A stretch of 5,765 nt of DNA from Bacteroidota bacterium (GTDB lineage: Bacteria > Bacteroidota > Bacteroidia > Chitinophagales > Chitinophagaceae), in contig JAEZJD010000186.1 of assembly GCA_023436425.1 (NCBI GenBank), positions 1 to 5,765 on the forward strand, given 5' to 3'. Positions 1-5,399 of the stretch are shown one piece after another; the stretch's first letter is position 1; each line of letters opens with the position of its first letter. A model generated the notes under the pieces. It was not told the DNA's origin. It worked only from the letters and a program-made list of their open reading frames with translations, and made no database searches. Position numbers and translations under genes: made by a program.

Positions 1-105
1 AACATGGAAGGACCCGTGTCGTCCACTATGCAGAAAATTGGAGAAGGTTTCAGCTCGGATGAATCGAAAAGAGAAGCTGACAAAAACAGAGACGAACGAA
101 TGTAG
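1..105 (+). CDS. Possible 3' end of an upstream gene, product unrecognised (partial)
   Basis: Reading frame 1 is open from the left edge to a TAG at 103-105, giving 34 residues. The end is strongly charged, rich in Glu, Asp, Lys and Arg (SKREADKNRDERM at the C-terminus), as in a soluble protein tail. No domain can be recognised from so short a piece. A second plus frame is open over a similar length, and one minus-strand frame is open to about 140, so the choice of frame is uncertain. If real, the gene ends 152 bases before the transporter and is transcribed in the same direction. Confidence 0.35.
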   Translation, partial: NMEGPVSSTMQKIGEGFSSDESKREADKNRDERM

Positions 106-257
106 TCAGTGAACGAAAATCTGTATCCGTAGAAGTTCCTTCATCCATCATCGGTTTTCGCTACATGAGCGCCGGTGTTAATCACCCTATTGCCTGAGCC
201 TACTCAGTTATCATCCTATTACCCGATAATACTTTTGGCGGCTGGTCAAAAAGACAG
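106..257 (+). promoter_or_regulatory. Intergenic region with a candidate Bacteroidota promoter for the transporter gene
   Basis: TACTTTTG at 230-237 matches the Bacteroidota -7 consensus TAnnTTTG exactly. A TTA at 208-210, 19 bases upstream, is an imperfect match to the -33 TTG element. Transcription would then start near 243, leaving a very short leader before the ATG at 258. The bases just before the ATG (CAAAAAGACAG) are A-rich and contain no strong Shine-Dalgarno sequence. A small inverted repeat, CTGAG/CTCAG with a 4-base loop (194-207), has no T-tract and is too weak to call a terminator. The promoter assignment is inference from a consensus match only. Confidence 0.35.
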
Positions 258-1475
258 ATGAAAACGAAAAATAAGTGGCTGATAGCATTATCCGGCATGA
301 TGCTGCAGTTGTCAATAGGCTCTATTTATGCTTACAGCGTTTGGATGAAGCCAATCAGCAGTTTACAAAATTGGAATGCACAACAATTGAAGTTGGCGTT
401 TAGTCTCGCCATTTGCTTTTTGGGGCTTACCGCGGCTTTCATGGGTGAAGGGTCAAAACGGATCGGGCCAAAGAAAAGCGGTTTGGTAAGCGCTGCGTTT
501 TTTTCTGTTGGACTGCTTGGTTCGGGCATCGCGGCTTCCATTAGTTCTTTAACGCTGTTTTACTTAAGCTATGGTGTTTGCAGTGGCATTGGTTTGGGAC
601 TTGGTTACATCACGCCGGTATCGGTGGTAGTGAAATGGTTTCCGAGTAAGCCGGGATTTGCGTCAGGATTGGTTATCATGTCGTTTGCAGCAGGATCTAT
701 TTTGGCGTCACAAGTCATATCTCCTTTAGTGAGCAGCCTCGGTGTGCCGGGAGCATTTTATGCACTTTCGTTGTTCTATGTTGTTGTGATGACAGTTGCA
801 TCATTGTATCTCGCTTTGCCGAATGAAGTGCAGCATGAAAACAAAAATCTAGTCAACAATACACAGGCTGTCTCTCTGTTTACTGATCGCCGATTTTACG
901 GATTGTGGTTGATGCTGTTCCTGAATACCACCTGCGGTATTGCGCTTATTGCGATTGCTGCGCCATTGTCGAGAGAAATGCTCGGAATCGGTGAAGCCGC
1001 AGCAATTTTGTTTGTCAGCCTAATTGGGTTGTTCAATGGAGTTGGAAGGCTGCTCTGGTCCACTGTTTCGGACAGGATTGGCAGGTGGAATACATACGCC
1101 ATCTTTTTCCTGTTGGGATTCGTTTGTTTTGTCTTTTTATCTGTAACCAGGAACATTTTTCTTTTTCAATTGCTTGTATTTGTCATTATCAGTTGCTACG
1201 GCGGTGCCTTTGCCACAATGCCTGCTTTCATCAAAGATGTTTATGGACAGGATCGGGTAGGACCGGTGTTCGGCTATGTACTCACCGCGTGGGCTGCAGC
1301 TGCTTTTGCCGGTCCGTGGCTGATTTCCGTTAGTAAAAATTACAGTTTGATCTTTTATTGCTTTGCAGCACTCCTTGCCATCGCATTCTCAATAAGTTTT
1401 GTCCTTCGCCGGCAGTTAACTGCTGTCACGAATGTATCGTTTGCTCACATGGTAGATTCAAATCCGGTAAGTTGA
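258..1475 (+). CDS. MFS transporter, oxalate/formate antiporter (OFA)-like family
   Basis: This is an inner-membrane secondary transporter of 405 residues, the usual length for a 12-helix major facilitator. The N-terminus has the OFA pattern: a short basic start, then a first helix ending in GSIYAYSVW (21-29) and a KP at 31-32. The loop between helices 2 and 3 carries a degenerate MFS motif (GEGSKRIGPKKSG, 63-75). Helix 4 is glycine-rich (GIGLGLGYITP, 110-120) and is followed by the family-typical VKWFPSKPGFASGL (125-138). The second half repeats the loop motif as GRLLWSTVSDRIGR (263-276), and GPVFGYVLTAWAAAAFAGP (335-353) forms helix 11. OFA members carry small carboxylates, with oxalate/formate exchange by OxlT the best known. 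OxlT depends on a lysine in helix 11, and the helix 11 segment here has none, so oxalate transport is not supported and the substrate is unknown. The ATG at 258 is chosen because it begins the family-typical N-terminus and no in-frame ATG lies nearby upstream. Confidence 0.92.
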   Translation: MKTKNKWLIALSGMMLQLSIGSIYAYSVWMKPISSLQNWNAQQLKLAFSLAICFLGLTAAFMGEGSKRIGPKKSGLVSAAFFSVGLLGSGIAASISSLTLFYLSYGVCSGIGLGLGYITPVSVVVKWFPSKPGFASGLVIMSFAAGSILASQVISPLVSSLGVPGAFYALSLFYVVVMTVASLYLALPNEVQHENKNLVNNTQAVSLFTDRRFYGLWLMLFLNTTCGIALIAIAAPLSREMLGIGEAAAILFVSLIGLFNGVGRLLWSTVSDRIGRWNTYAIFFLLGFVCFVFLSVTRNIFLFQLLVFVIISCYGGAFATMPAFIKDVYGQDRVGPVFGYVLTAWAAAAFAGPWLISVSKNYSLIFYCFAALLAIAFSISFVLRRQLTAVTNVSFAHMVDSNPVS

Positions 1476-1480
1476 TGATG

Positions 1481-1512
1481 AAAAAAAAGAGCCAGGTTTC
1501 CATGGCTCTCTT
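1481..1512 (-). terminator. Rho-independent terminator for the Spy-like gene, possibly bidirectional
   Basis: A 7-bp stem pairs AGAGCCA (1488-1494) with TGGCTCT (1503-1509) around an 8-base loop; two more G-C pairs can form inside the loop. On the minus strand the stem is followed at once by eight T residues (the A run at 1481-1488, which shares one base with the stem). This is the classic intrinsic-terminator layout for the gene ending at 1533. On the plus strand the stem is followed only by CTTAAC, so it would be a much weaker stop for the transporter gene, which ends at 1475. Confidence 0.8.
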
Positions 1513-1532
1513 AACAATTCAATTCGTATCTC

Positions 1533-2180
1533 TTATTTGAATAAACCACCCAAAAGTGCCAGGATACTTTCCAGCGGAATTGCCTGCAGGATGTCAGAAA
1601 CTGAAAAGTTGTTTCCAAGCAAACTTGCTAATGCAACGTCGTTTGCTGATGTGGTATTCAAAGAACTTCCGTTGCTGATCTGGCTCAAAAATGATTGACT
1701 GTTTGCAGCTCCGAATGTACTTGTGGATCTTCTCTGGTCTGATTTTCCGCCATGTTGTTTTGCACCCCGTGATTGCATCTGCTGCACCATTGCGTCATAC
1801 TTCTGGGTTTGCTCATAATTGAGGATCGATCTGAAGTTCGCCTGGTGTCTTTGCATCAGCGTTTGCATCGCATATCTTTTCTGTTCCTGTGTTAAGGAAG
1901 TGTTGCTGCGAAGTGATTGCATATCGGTTTTAAACTGAGTGTTTAGTTGCTCTGCCCTCGCTCTTTGATCGGAAGTAAGATTCAGTTCGTCATAAAACTT
2001 CTGAAACATAGTTCCTGAGCGGCCATTCATTTCGCCGTTGCGGCTTTGGCGGTTGTACTGACCTTGTTTTTGGCGACCGTGTTGACCGTCTTTTTGACGG
2101 TTCCAGTTACCTGAATTCTGAGCCATAACAGAGCCAAAAGCCAGGGCAATAAAAAGTGTGCTGAGTAAAAGTTTTTTCAT
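1533..2180 (-). CDS. Secreted Spy/CpxP-like (LTXXQ-motif) protein with a C-terminal extension
   Basis: The product has 215 residues. Residues 1-20 form a Sec signal peptide (MKK, hydrophobic core, VMA|Q cleavage), so it acts in the periplasm. Residues 21-57 are low-complexity, rich in Gln, Arg, Asn and Gly, with a loosely repeated GQxxRQ unit. Residues 58-135 resemble the helical Spy/CpxP fold, with LTXXQ-type motifs at LTSDQ (68-72) and LTQEQ (96-100) and a related NYEQTQKYDAM (121-131). Spy is a periplasmic chaperone and CpxP a periplasmic inhibitor of CpxA in enterobacteria; whether this protein does either is unknown. A Ser/Asn-rich linker (about 145-182) leads to a hydrophobic C-terminus, ILQAIPLESILALLGGLF (197-214), which is not part of the core family. 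The start at 2180 is set by the signal peptide; its leader (AACAACAACAATAACC before the ATG) is A-rich without a Shine-Dalgarno sequence. The gene converges with the transporter and is followed by a good terminator. Confidence 0.8.
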   Translation of the reverse strand: MKKLLLSTLFIALAFGSVMAQNSGNWNRQKDGQHGRQKQGQYNRQSRNGEMNGRSGTMFQKFYDELNLTSDQRARAEQLNTQFKTDMQSLRSNTSLTQEQKRYAMQTLMQRHQANFRSILNYEQTQKYDAMVQQMQSRGAKQHGGKSDQRRSTSTFGAANSQSFLSQISNGSSLNTTSANDVALASLLGNNFSVSDILQAIPLESILALLGGLFK

Positions 2181-2326
2181 GGTTATTGTTGTTGTTTAAA
2201 TGAAGAAAGTACATAGATAACTATTGGTCATTCATGTTTAACCGGTGCATGTTAATTACAGTTAATAGTTAGCCAGCGGACATTTGCAATGCTTTCACTT
2301 TTGTGTCTTCGCTATATTTACGCATT
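2181..2326. promoter_or_regulatory. Divergent intergenic region between the Spy-like and DUF72 genes
   Basis: These 146 bases must hold the promoters of two divergently transcribed genes. For the DUF72 side, TATATTTA (2313-2320) matches the Bacteroidota -7 element TAnnTTTG except for the last base, but it lies only six bases from the ATG at 2327 and has no well-spaced -33 element, so it is weak. No TAnnTTTG is visible on the minus strand. GTTAAT occurs at 2251-2256 and again at 2261-2266, a 10-base spacing that could be a protein-binding repeat or chance in AT-rich DNA. Confidence 0.35.
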
Positions 2327-3083
2327 ATGAAAACTGCCAACGAACGCTTTTATTCCGGCATGAGCGGTGTGGCGCTTCCAATGCGCAGAGCAGAGTACCC
2401 GACTGAGTTTCAGAGCAAAAGTAGATTGCAGTATTATGCTTCTATGTTTAACAGCGTTGAGGTAAATAGTATCTTTTACAAACTGCCCAGAAATGCTACC
2501 GTTGCCAATTGGCGGGAGAGTGTTCCCGATTATTTCAGGTTTACATTTAAAGTTTCTAAAAACAATCACACACGCAAAGGAGTTAAACTTCCACGAAGAA
2601 GACGTAAATGCGTTTGTGAATACGGTGGCAGAAGTAAAAGATAAAAAAGGATGTTTGCTGGCGCAATTTCCACCGTCGCTAAAGGTTAGCAGCATTAATT
2701 CGTTGCAAAATGTAATTGAATCTCTTTGCAAAGCCACTGCTGACGAATGGCGGATAGCTGTGGAGTTCAGAAATGCATCCTGGTACGAGAGAGAAGTATA
2801 TGAACTGCTGAATGAGTACAACATCACGTTGGTTCTTCACGATATTGCTGCATCAGCCACACCGCTGACGACCTTAATCGGCAGTTTTGTTTATCTGCGT
2901 TTTCACGGACCCGAACCCCGTTACCGTGGTGACTATGCTGATGAAGTGTTGAAAAAATATGCCGGGCAGATCAGCGATTGGATCAATGATGGGAACACGG
3001 TGTTTGTGTACTTCAACAACACGATGGGAAATGCAGTCAGCAACTTGCAAACATTAAACAGCTATGTTTTGGAGAGGATCTAA
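2327..3083 (+). pseudogene. DUF72 family protein (YecE-like), interrupted by a single-base frameshift
   Basis: Two overlapping frames together make one DUF72 protein, a TIM-barrel-like family of unknown biochemical function. From the ATG at 2327 the first frame gives the N-terminal half, with FNSVEVNSIFYKLP (41-54) and DYFRFTFKVSK (68-78). It then loses family character and stops at 2644. The frame one base further on continues with TITHAKEL and carries the other family blocks to the TAA at 3081-3083. In the rebuilt protein these are LLAQFPPSL (110-118), AVEFRNASW (144-152), YLRFHG (189-194) and FVYFNNTMGNA (226-236). Dropping one A from the A5 run at 2558-2562 joins the halves as KVSKTITHAKEL and gives 251 residues, a normal DUF72 length. 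No domain block is missing. A sequencing or assembly error in the homopolymer is the simplest cause; a true recent mutation is possible. The in-frame GTG at 2303 is a less likely start, since the ATG begins just before the family homology. Confidence 0.87.
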
Positions 3084-3109
3084 TTTCCCCCCCCTTAATT
3101 TTTCTGCTA

Positions 3110-3136
3110 AATAATTATCTTAATAAAATAATTATT
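3110..3136 (+). repeat. AT-only inverted/direct repeat just upstream of the DUF2306-like gene
   Basis: The 10-base palindrome AATAATTATT (3127-3136) is preceded 17 bases earlier by a 9/10 copy (AATAATTATC, 3110-3119). The two copies can also be read as a perfect 9-bp inverted repeat (3110-3118 with 3128-3136, loop of 9). The second copy ends five bases before the ATG at 3142. It could be an operator for a dimeric regulator or a weak leader hairpin, but repeats made only of A and T arise easily by chance. A C8 run (3087-3094) and a loose promoter-like TAATTTTT (3096-3103) lie just upstream, so the membrane-protein gene may have its own promoter in this 58-base gap. Confidence 0.4.
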
Positions 3137-3141
3137 CAGCA

Positions 3142-3948
3142 ATGCGCCTGTTAAATCTGAAATCTAAATATGCAGTAGTAAAAATCAGAGATAAAGCTGC
3201 TGCCAAACCAGTGGTCAAAAACAACTATCGTAATCTGCACCGGTGGATGATCATTCCAATGGTTATTATGCAACTTGGAATATTTAGAGATTATTGGGGC
3301 GATTTTTCTGAAAATGCATGGTCTGTTCACATTCATTACATAACAGGTTCTATTTGGTATTTATATCTGATCGTCCAACCCTATTACGCCACTCACGGGC
3401 AAATTGCACGGCACCGAACGAACGGAATTATTGGAATGTTTGTAGCGGGCGGTGTTTGCCTAACTGCATTAAGCATGATGCACAGGGATATCGCCACTAC
3501 GGAGCGGTTTGCACAGGCGCCAGAGCGATTCGGACCTTTTGAACCGTGGTTCTTTTTTGGTGTCGCTGCAGTAGAAATAGTAATGATGACTGCTTTTGGA
3601 TATGCGGTGTTGAAAAGCATCATCCATCGCAAACAGCTTGAAGATCATGCGTGGTGGCTAATCTCCACTGTTTTTATCATTATGATGCCTGCCTTGGGAC
3701 GCGGAATACAAAACGTTTACGTTGGATTTAATATCAAGCATTGGCCCAACATAGATATTATGCTTCCTCTCTACATCACGCAGCTGATCATTGTCGGCAT
3801 GTTGTTATTCGCCGCACAGAAATACAGAAAACTGAATCATCCTGCAACTTATTTAGCGCTGGCAGTGAACTTTTTTATTTTTCTGCTTGAGCCGTTGGGA
3901 AGATCAGTGGCTGTCCAATCTTTTTTGAAAACTATCATCAAAGCATAG
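3142..3948 (+). CDS. Seven-helix integral membrane protein, DUF2306-like
   Basis: The product is 268 residues with a basic cytoplasmic-type N-terminus (1-34) and about seven hydrophobic segments: 35-48, 63-82, 95-112, 135-157, 170-188, 206-225 and 236-253. No signal peptide is seen. Conserved-looking polar residues sit in or at the ends of helices: HIHY (63-66) at the start of helix 2, HG (85-86) and RHR (90-92) between helices 2 and 3, DHAWW (168-172) and LGRGIQNVY (185-193) around helix 5. The pattern of a His-led helix ending in Gln-Pro, then an Arg-His-Arg loop and Gly-rich helix, then a later His-Trp helix, recalls DUF2306 membrane proteins. I cannot confirm membership by eye. The function of DUF2306 is unknown; the histidines could bind heme or metal, but that is speculation. 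The ATG at 3142 follows an AT-rich gap without a Shine-Dalgarno sequence. The gene ends 30 bases before the convergent GAF gene. Confidence 0.7.
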   Translation: MRLLNLKSKYAVVKIRDKAAAKPVVKNNYRNLHRWMIIPMVIMQLGIFRDYWGDFSENAWSVHIHYITGSIWYLYLIVQPYYATHGQIARHRTNGIIGMFVAGGVCLTALSMMHRDIATTERFAQAPERFGPFEPWFFFGVAAVEIVMMTAFGYAVLKSIIHRKQLEDHAWWLISTVFIIMMPALGRGIQNVYVGFNIKHWPNIDIMLPLYITQLIIVGMLLFAAQKYRKLNHPATYLALAVNFFIFLLEPLGRSVAVQSFLKTIIKA

Positions 3949-3978
3949 CAGCGATAAAATACCTGCTCAATACCGTTT

Positions 3979-4512
3979 TTATTGTGGCGTACCTGCGGTT
4001 TGTCTCGATTGCAAAAGAGCAAGGGCAGCGGCAGCAGCTTTTGCCAATATATGAGTACCCGATATTTCTTCGGATGAAGGTTGTTTTTGTGTGCGGAAAT
4101 AAGTTCCAAAAGTTCCAAGCACTTTGTCATCAGCATCTTTGATGGGCAGACTCCAGGCGCCAACAAATCCCAATGAGCACGGCAAATGTCTGAGCTCCGA
4201 CCATTTGTTATCCGCGTAAAAACTGGGAGTGAGAACGATTTTTCCAGTTGCTGCAGCGGCAGCGCACGTACCAACATTTGCATCCGGCTTCAATCCGTCA
4301 ATTGCCTGCAGGTAGTCCGCGGGTAATTGAGGAGATGCGGCATTGCGTAAGAGCCCATCTCCATCTATCATCAAAATAGAAACAACAGAGTCGGGACCCG
4401 AAGCTTTTTCTGCAGCAGATGCGAGGAAAGAAAGTACGTTTTTCGGGTCCTCTCTTGATTGCAGCATTTGTACAGCTTTATCGTGTGCCCCCGTGTATAT
4501 CGATGTAAGCAT
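3979..4512 (-). CDS. Stand-alone GAF domain protein
   Basis: A 177-residue soluble protein made of one GAF domain (about 25-165) with a short N-terminal helix. It matches the GAF type commonly found in PAS/GAF sensor kinases and response proteins: LLRNAASPQLPADYLQAIDG (54-73), then VGTC (80-83), a helix with NKWSELRHL (102-110), GAWSLPIKDADDKVLGTFG (118-136) and YFRTQKQPSSEE (138-149). These domains usually bind a small ligand or make protein contacts. No histidine kinase, HAMP, PAS, GGDEF or output domain is attached. It has only two cysteines (C83 and C112), and neither sits in the three-cysteine arrangement of free methionine-(R)-sulfoxide reductase, the best-known single-GAF enzyme. A sensory or partner role is more likely than catalysis. 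No signal peptide is present, so it should be cytoplasmic. The ATG at 4512 follows an A/T-rich leader (TTTCAATAA) with no Shine-Dalgarno sequence. Confidence 0.82.
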   Translation of the reverse strand: MLTSIYTGAHDKAVQMLQSREDPKNVLSFLASAAEKASGPDSVVSILMIDGDGLLRNAASPQLPADYLQAIDGLKPDANVGTCAAAAATGKIVLTPSFYADNKWSELRHLPCSLGFVGAWSLPIKDADDKVLGTFGTYFRTQKQPSSEEISGTHILAKAAAAALALLQSRQTAGTPQ

Positions 4513-4748
4513 TTATTGAAAGTAAAGAATTCATTCGCAACTCTGCGTTTCTCGCACTTATTTGATCTTCTTTTTTATGATTATGTTTTTCAGATTGATT
4601 TCAAAGGTTCTTTGTTGGCCTGCTTCAGCGGTCTCATGAATGTATTTTGGTAAGCCATTTGTTTTACTCGTATCTGAACAATTGTGGAATTGTATCACTG
4701 TAGAAAAACAGTATGGCAGCGATCGTTTCCACAAAAAAACATTAGACT
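4513..4748. promoter_or_regulatory. Divergent intergenic region between the GAF and L,D-transpeptidase genes
   Basis: These 236 bases separate two divergent genes and should hold both promoters. No exact TAnnTTTG is visible on either strand; TGTATTTTGG (4641-4650) on the plus strand is one base short of the consensus spacing. An 8-base palindrome, ACAATTGT (4678-4685), is followed by a second AATTGT (4688-4693), a possible but unproven protein-binding site. Short open frames here lack any recognisable domain and run into the flanking genes in the wrong frame, so I do not call a gene. Confidence 0.35.
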
Positions 4749-5354
4749 ATGAAAAGCAATATCCGAATTCAGATGAGAACATTTGTGGTATGCGTAGTGA
4801 GTACGGCGATGTGTGTATTGTTTAATCAAACAGCTAACGCTAACAATACGTCAGAACGAAATCTTTACAATAGTGCCGCTATAGCAAATATAATAGGCCT
4901 TGACACCGATACATCAGGATCAAACAAGAATCCATCGCCTGTAAAAGGCGGATGTAGGAAAGAAGGTTGTAATGTATTTGCTGAAGTGGACAAGTCGGAG
5001 CAGATGATGTATGTATATGTTGGGGGAGAACTGGAGCATACGTTTCCGGTGTCGACGGGTAGGTCAACTCACCCAACCCCTGACCTGGACTTGCGTCCTT
5101 CAGGTCCGCTTTATAAAAAATATACGTCAACAAAATATCCTGAGGGCGACTACCAGGGAATGGGAAACATGCCTTATGCTGTGTTCTTAAAAGGTGGTTA
5201 CGCCATTCACGGCACTACCACCGGCAGCATTCCTAAACTTGGCAAAAAAGCTTCACACGGATGTATTCGTTTGCACCCGGAAGACGCCAAACTGTTTTAC
5301 GATCTGGTAAACTCCGTTGGTTTGGAGAATACATGGGTGACAGTGCACCCGTAA
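4749..5354 (+). CDS. Periplasmic L,D-transpeptidase (YkuD / ErfK-YbiS-YcfS-YnhG domain)
   Basis: A 201-residue secreted enzyme. Residues 1-32 look like a Sec signal peptide: Lys/Arg at 2, 6 and 10, hydrophobic core about 11-25, and a likely cleavage after ANA (30-32). A short linker follows, then the YkuD catalytic domain (about 76-201). The active-site signature is complete: YAIHGTTTG (151-159) and SHGCIRL (169-175), with C172 as nucleophile and H154, H170 and R174 as the usual partners. Such enzymes cut the stem peptide before the terminal D-alanine and form L,D cross-links in peptidoglycan, or attach proteins to it; which one applies here cannot be told. There is no LysM or PG-binding domain, and the signal peptide lacks a lipobox. 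C69 and C74, just before the domain, could form a disulfide. The second Met, at residue 9 (4773), would also leave a functional signal peptide, so the exact start is open; an A-rich leader (ACAAAAAAACATTAGACT) favours 4749. Confidence 0.93.
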   Translation: MKSNIRIQMRTFVVCVVSTAMCVLFNQTANANNTSERNLYNSAAIANIIGLDTDTSGSNKNPSPVKGGCRKEGCNVFAEVDKSEQMMYVYVGGELEHTFPVSTGRSTHPTPDLDLRPSGPLYKKYTSTKYPEGDYQGMGNMPYAVFLKGGYAIHGTTTGSIPKLGKKASHGCIRLHPEDAKLFYDLVNSVGLENTWVTVHP

Positions 5355-5371
5355 ATCACTTGTGGGAAGGC

Positions 5372-5399
5372 ATGGTGTTCACTTGCCGGTGAACACCAT
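5372..5399. terminator. Perfect 11-bp hairpin between convergent genes, no T-tract
   Basis: ATGGTGTTCAC (5372-5382) pairs without mismatch to GTGAACACCAT (5389-5399) around the loop TTGCCG. It starts 18 bases after the L,D-transpeptidase stop, and its last base is the first plus-strand base of the opposing gene's stop codon (TCA at 5399-5401). Neither side has an adjacent T-run; the nearest on the plus strand is TTTAATTTT, about 12 bases on. It probably works as a bidirectional 3'-end or RNA-stabilising hairpin, but an intrinsic terminator in the strict sense is not proven. Confidence 0.65.

Noticed and set aside
896..1156. Antisense open frame of 86 residues inside the transporter gene
   Set aside because: It has no recognisable domain and lies wholly within a strongly supported coding region on the other strand, so it is a shadow frame.
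2081..2101. Inverted repeat ACCGTC-TTTTT-GACGGT
   Set aside because: It lies inside the Gln/Arg-rich coding part of the Spy-like gene, where repeated codons produce such matches; nothing suggests a regulatory role.
2551..2570. T AAA AAC at the DUF72 frame switch, resembling a -1 slippery heptamer
   Set aside because: The downstream DUF72 frame needs a +1 shift, not -1, and the first base is T so the A-site/P-site pattern is incomplete. A one-base homopolymer length difference explains the data better.
2318..2827. Antisense open frame of 169 residues across the DUF72 gene
   Set aside because: It is long but shows no family pattern, while both sense frames carry clear DUF72 blocks over the same bases.
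3947..3980. Possible terminator between the convergent membrane-protein and GAF genes
   Set aside because: The stem is only 5 bp (AGCAG/CTGCT) with an 11-base loop, and the T5 run lies eight bases away, so it is too weak to call.
4680..4695. TGTGGAATTGT resembles part of the E. coli lac promoter/operator region
   Set aside because: The match is short, lacks the symmetric operator half and sits in an unrelated phylum; chance or AT-rich similarity is sufficient.
4459..4825. Two short plus-strand frames between the GAF and L,D-transpeptidase genes
   Set aside because: They overlap the start regions of the two well-supported genes in other frames and have no signal peptide, domain or plausible leader.
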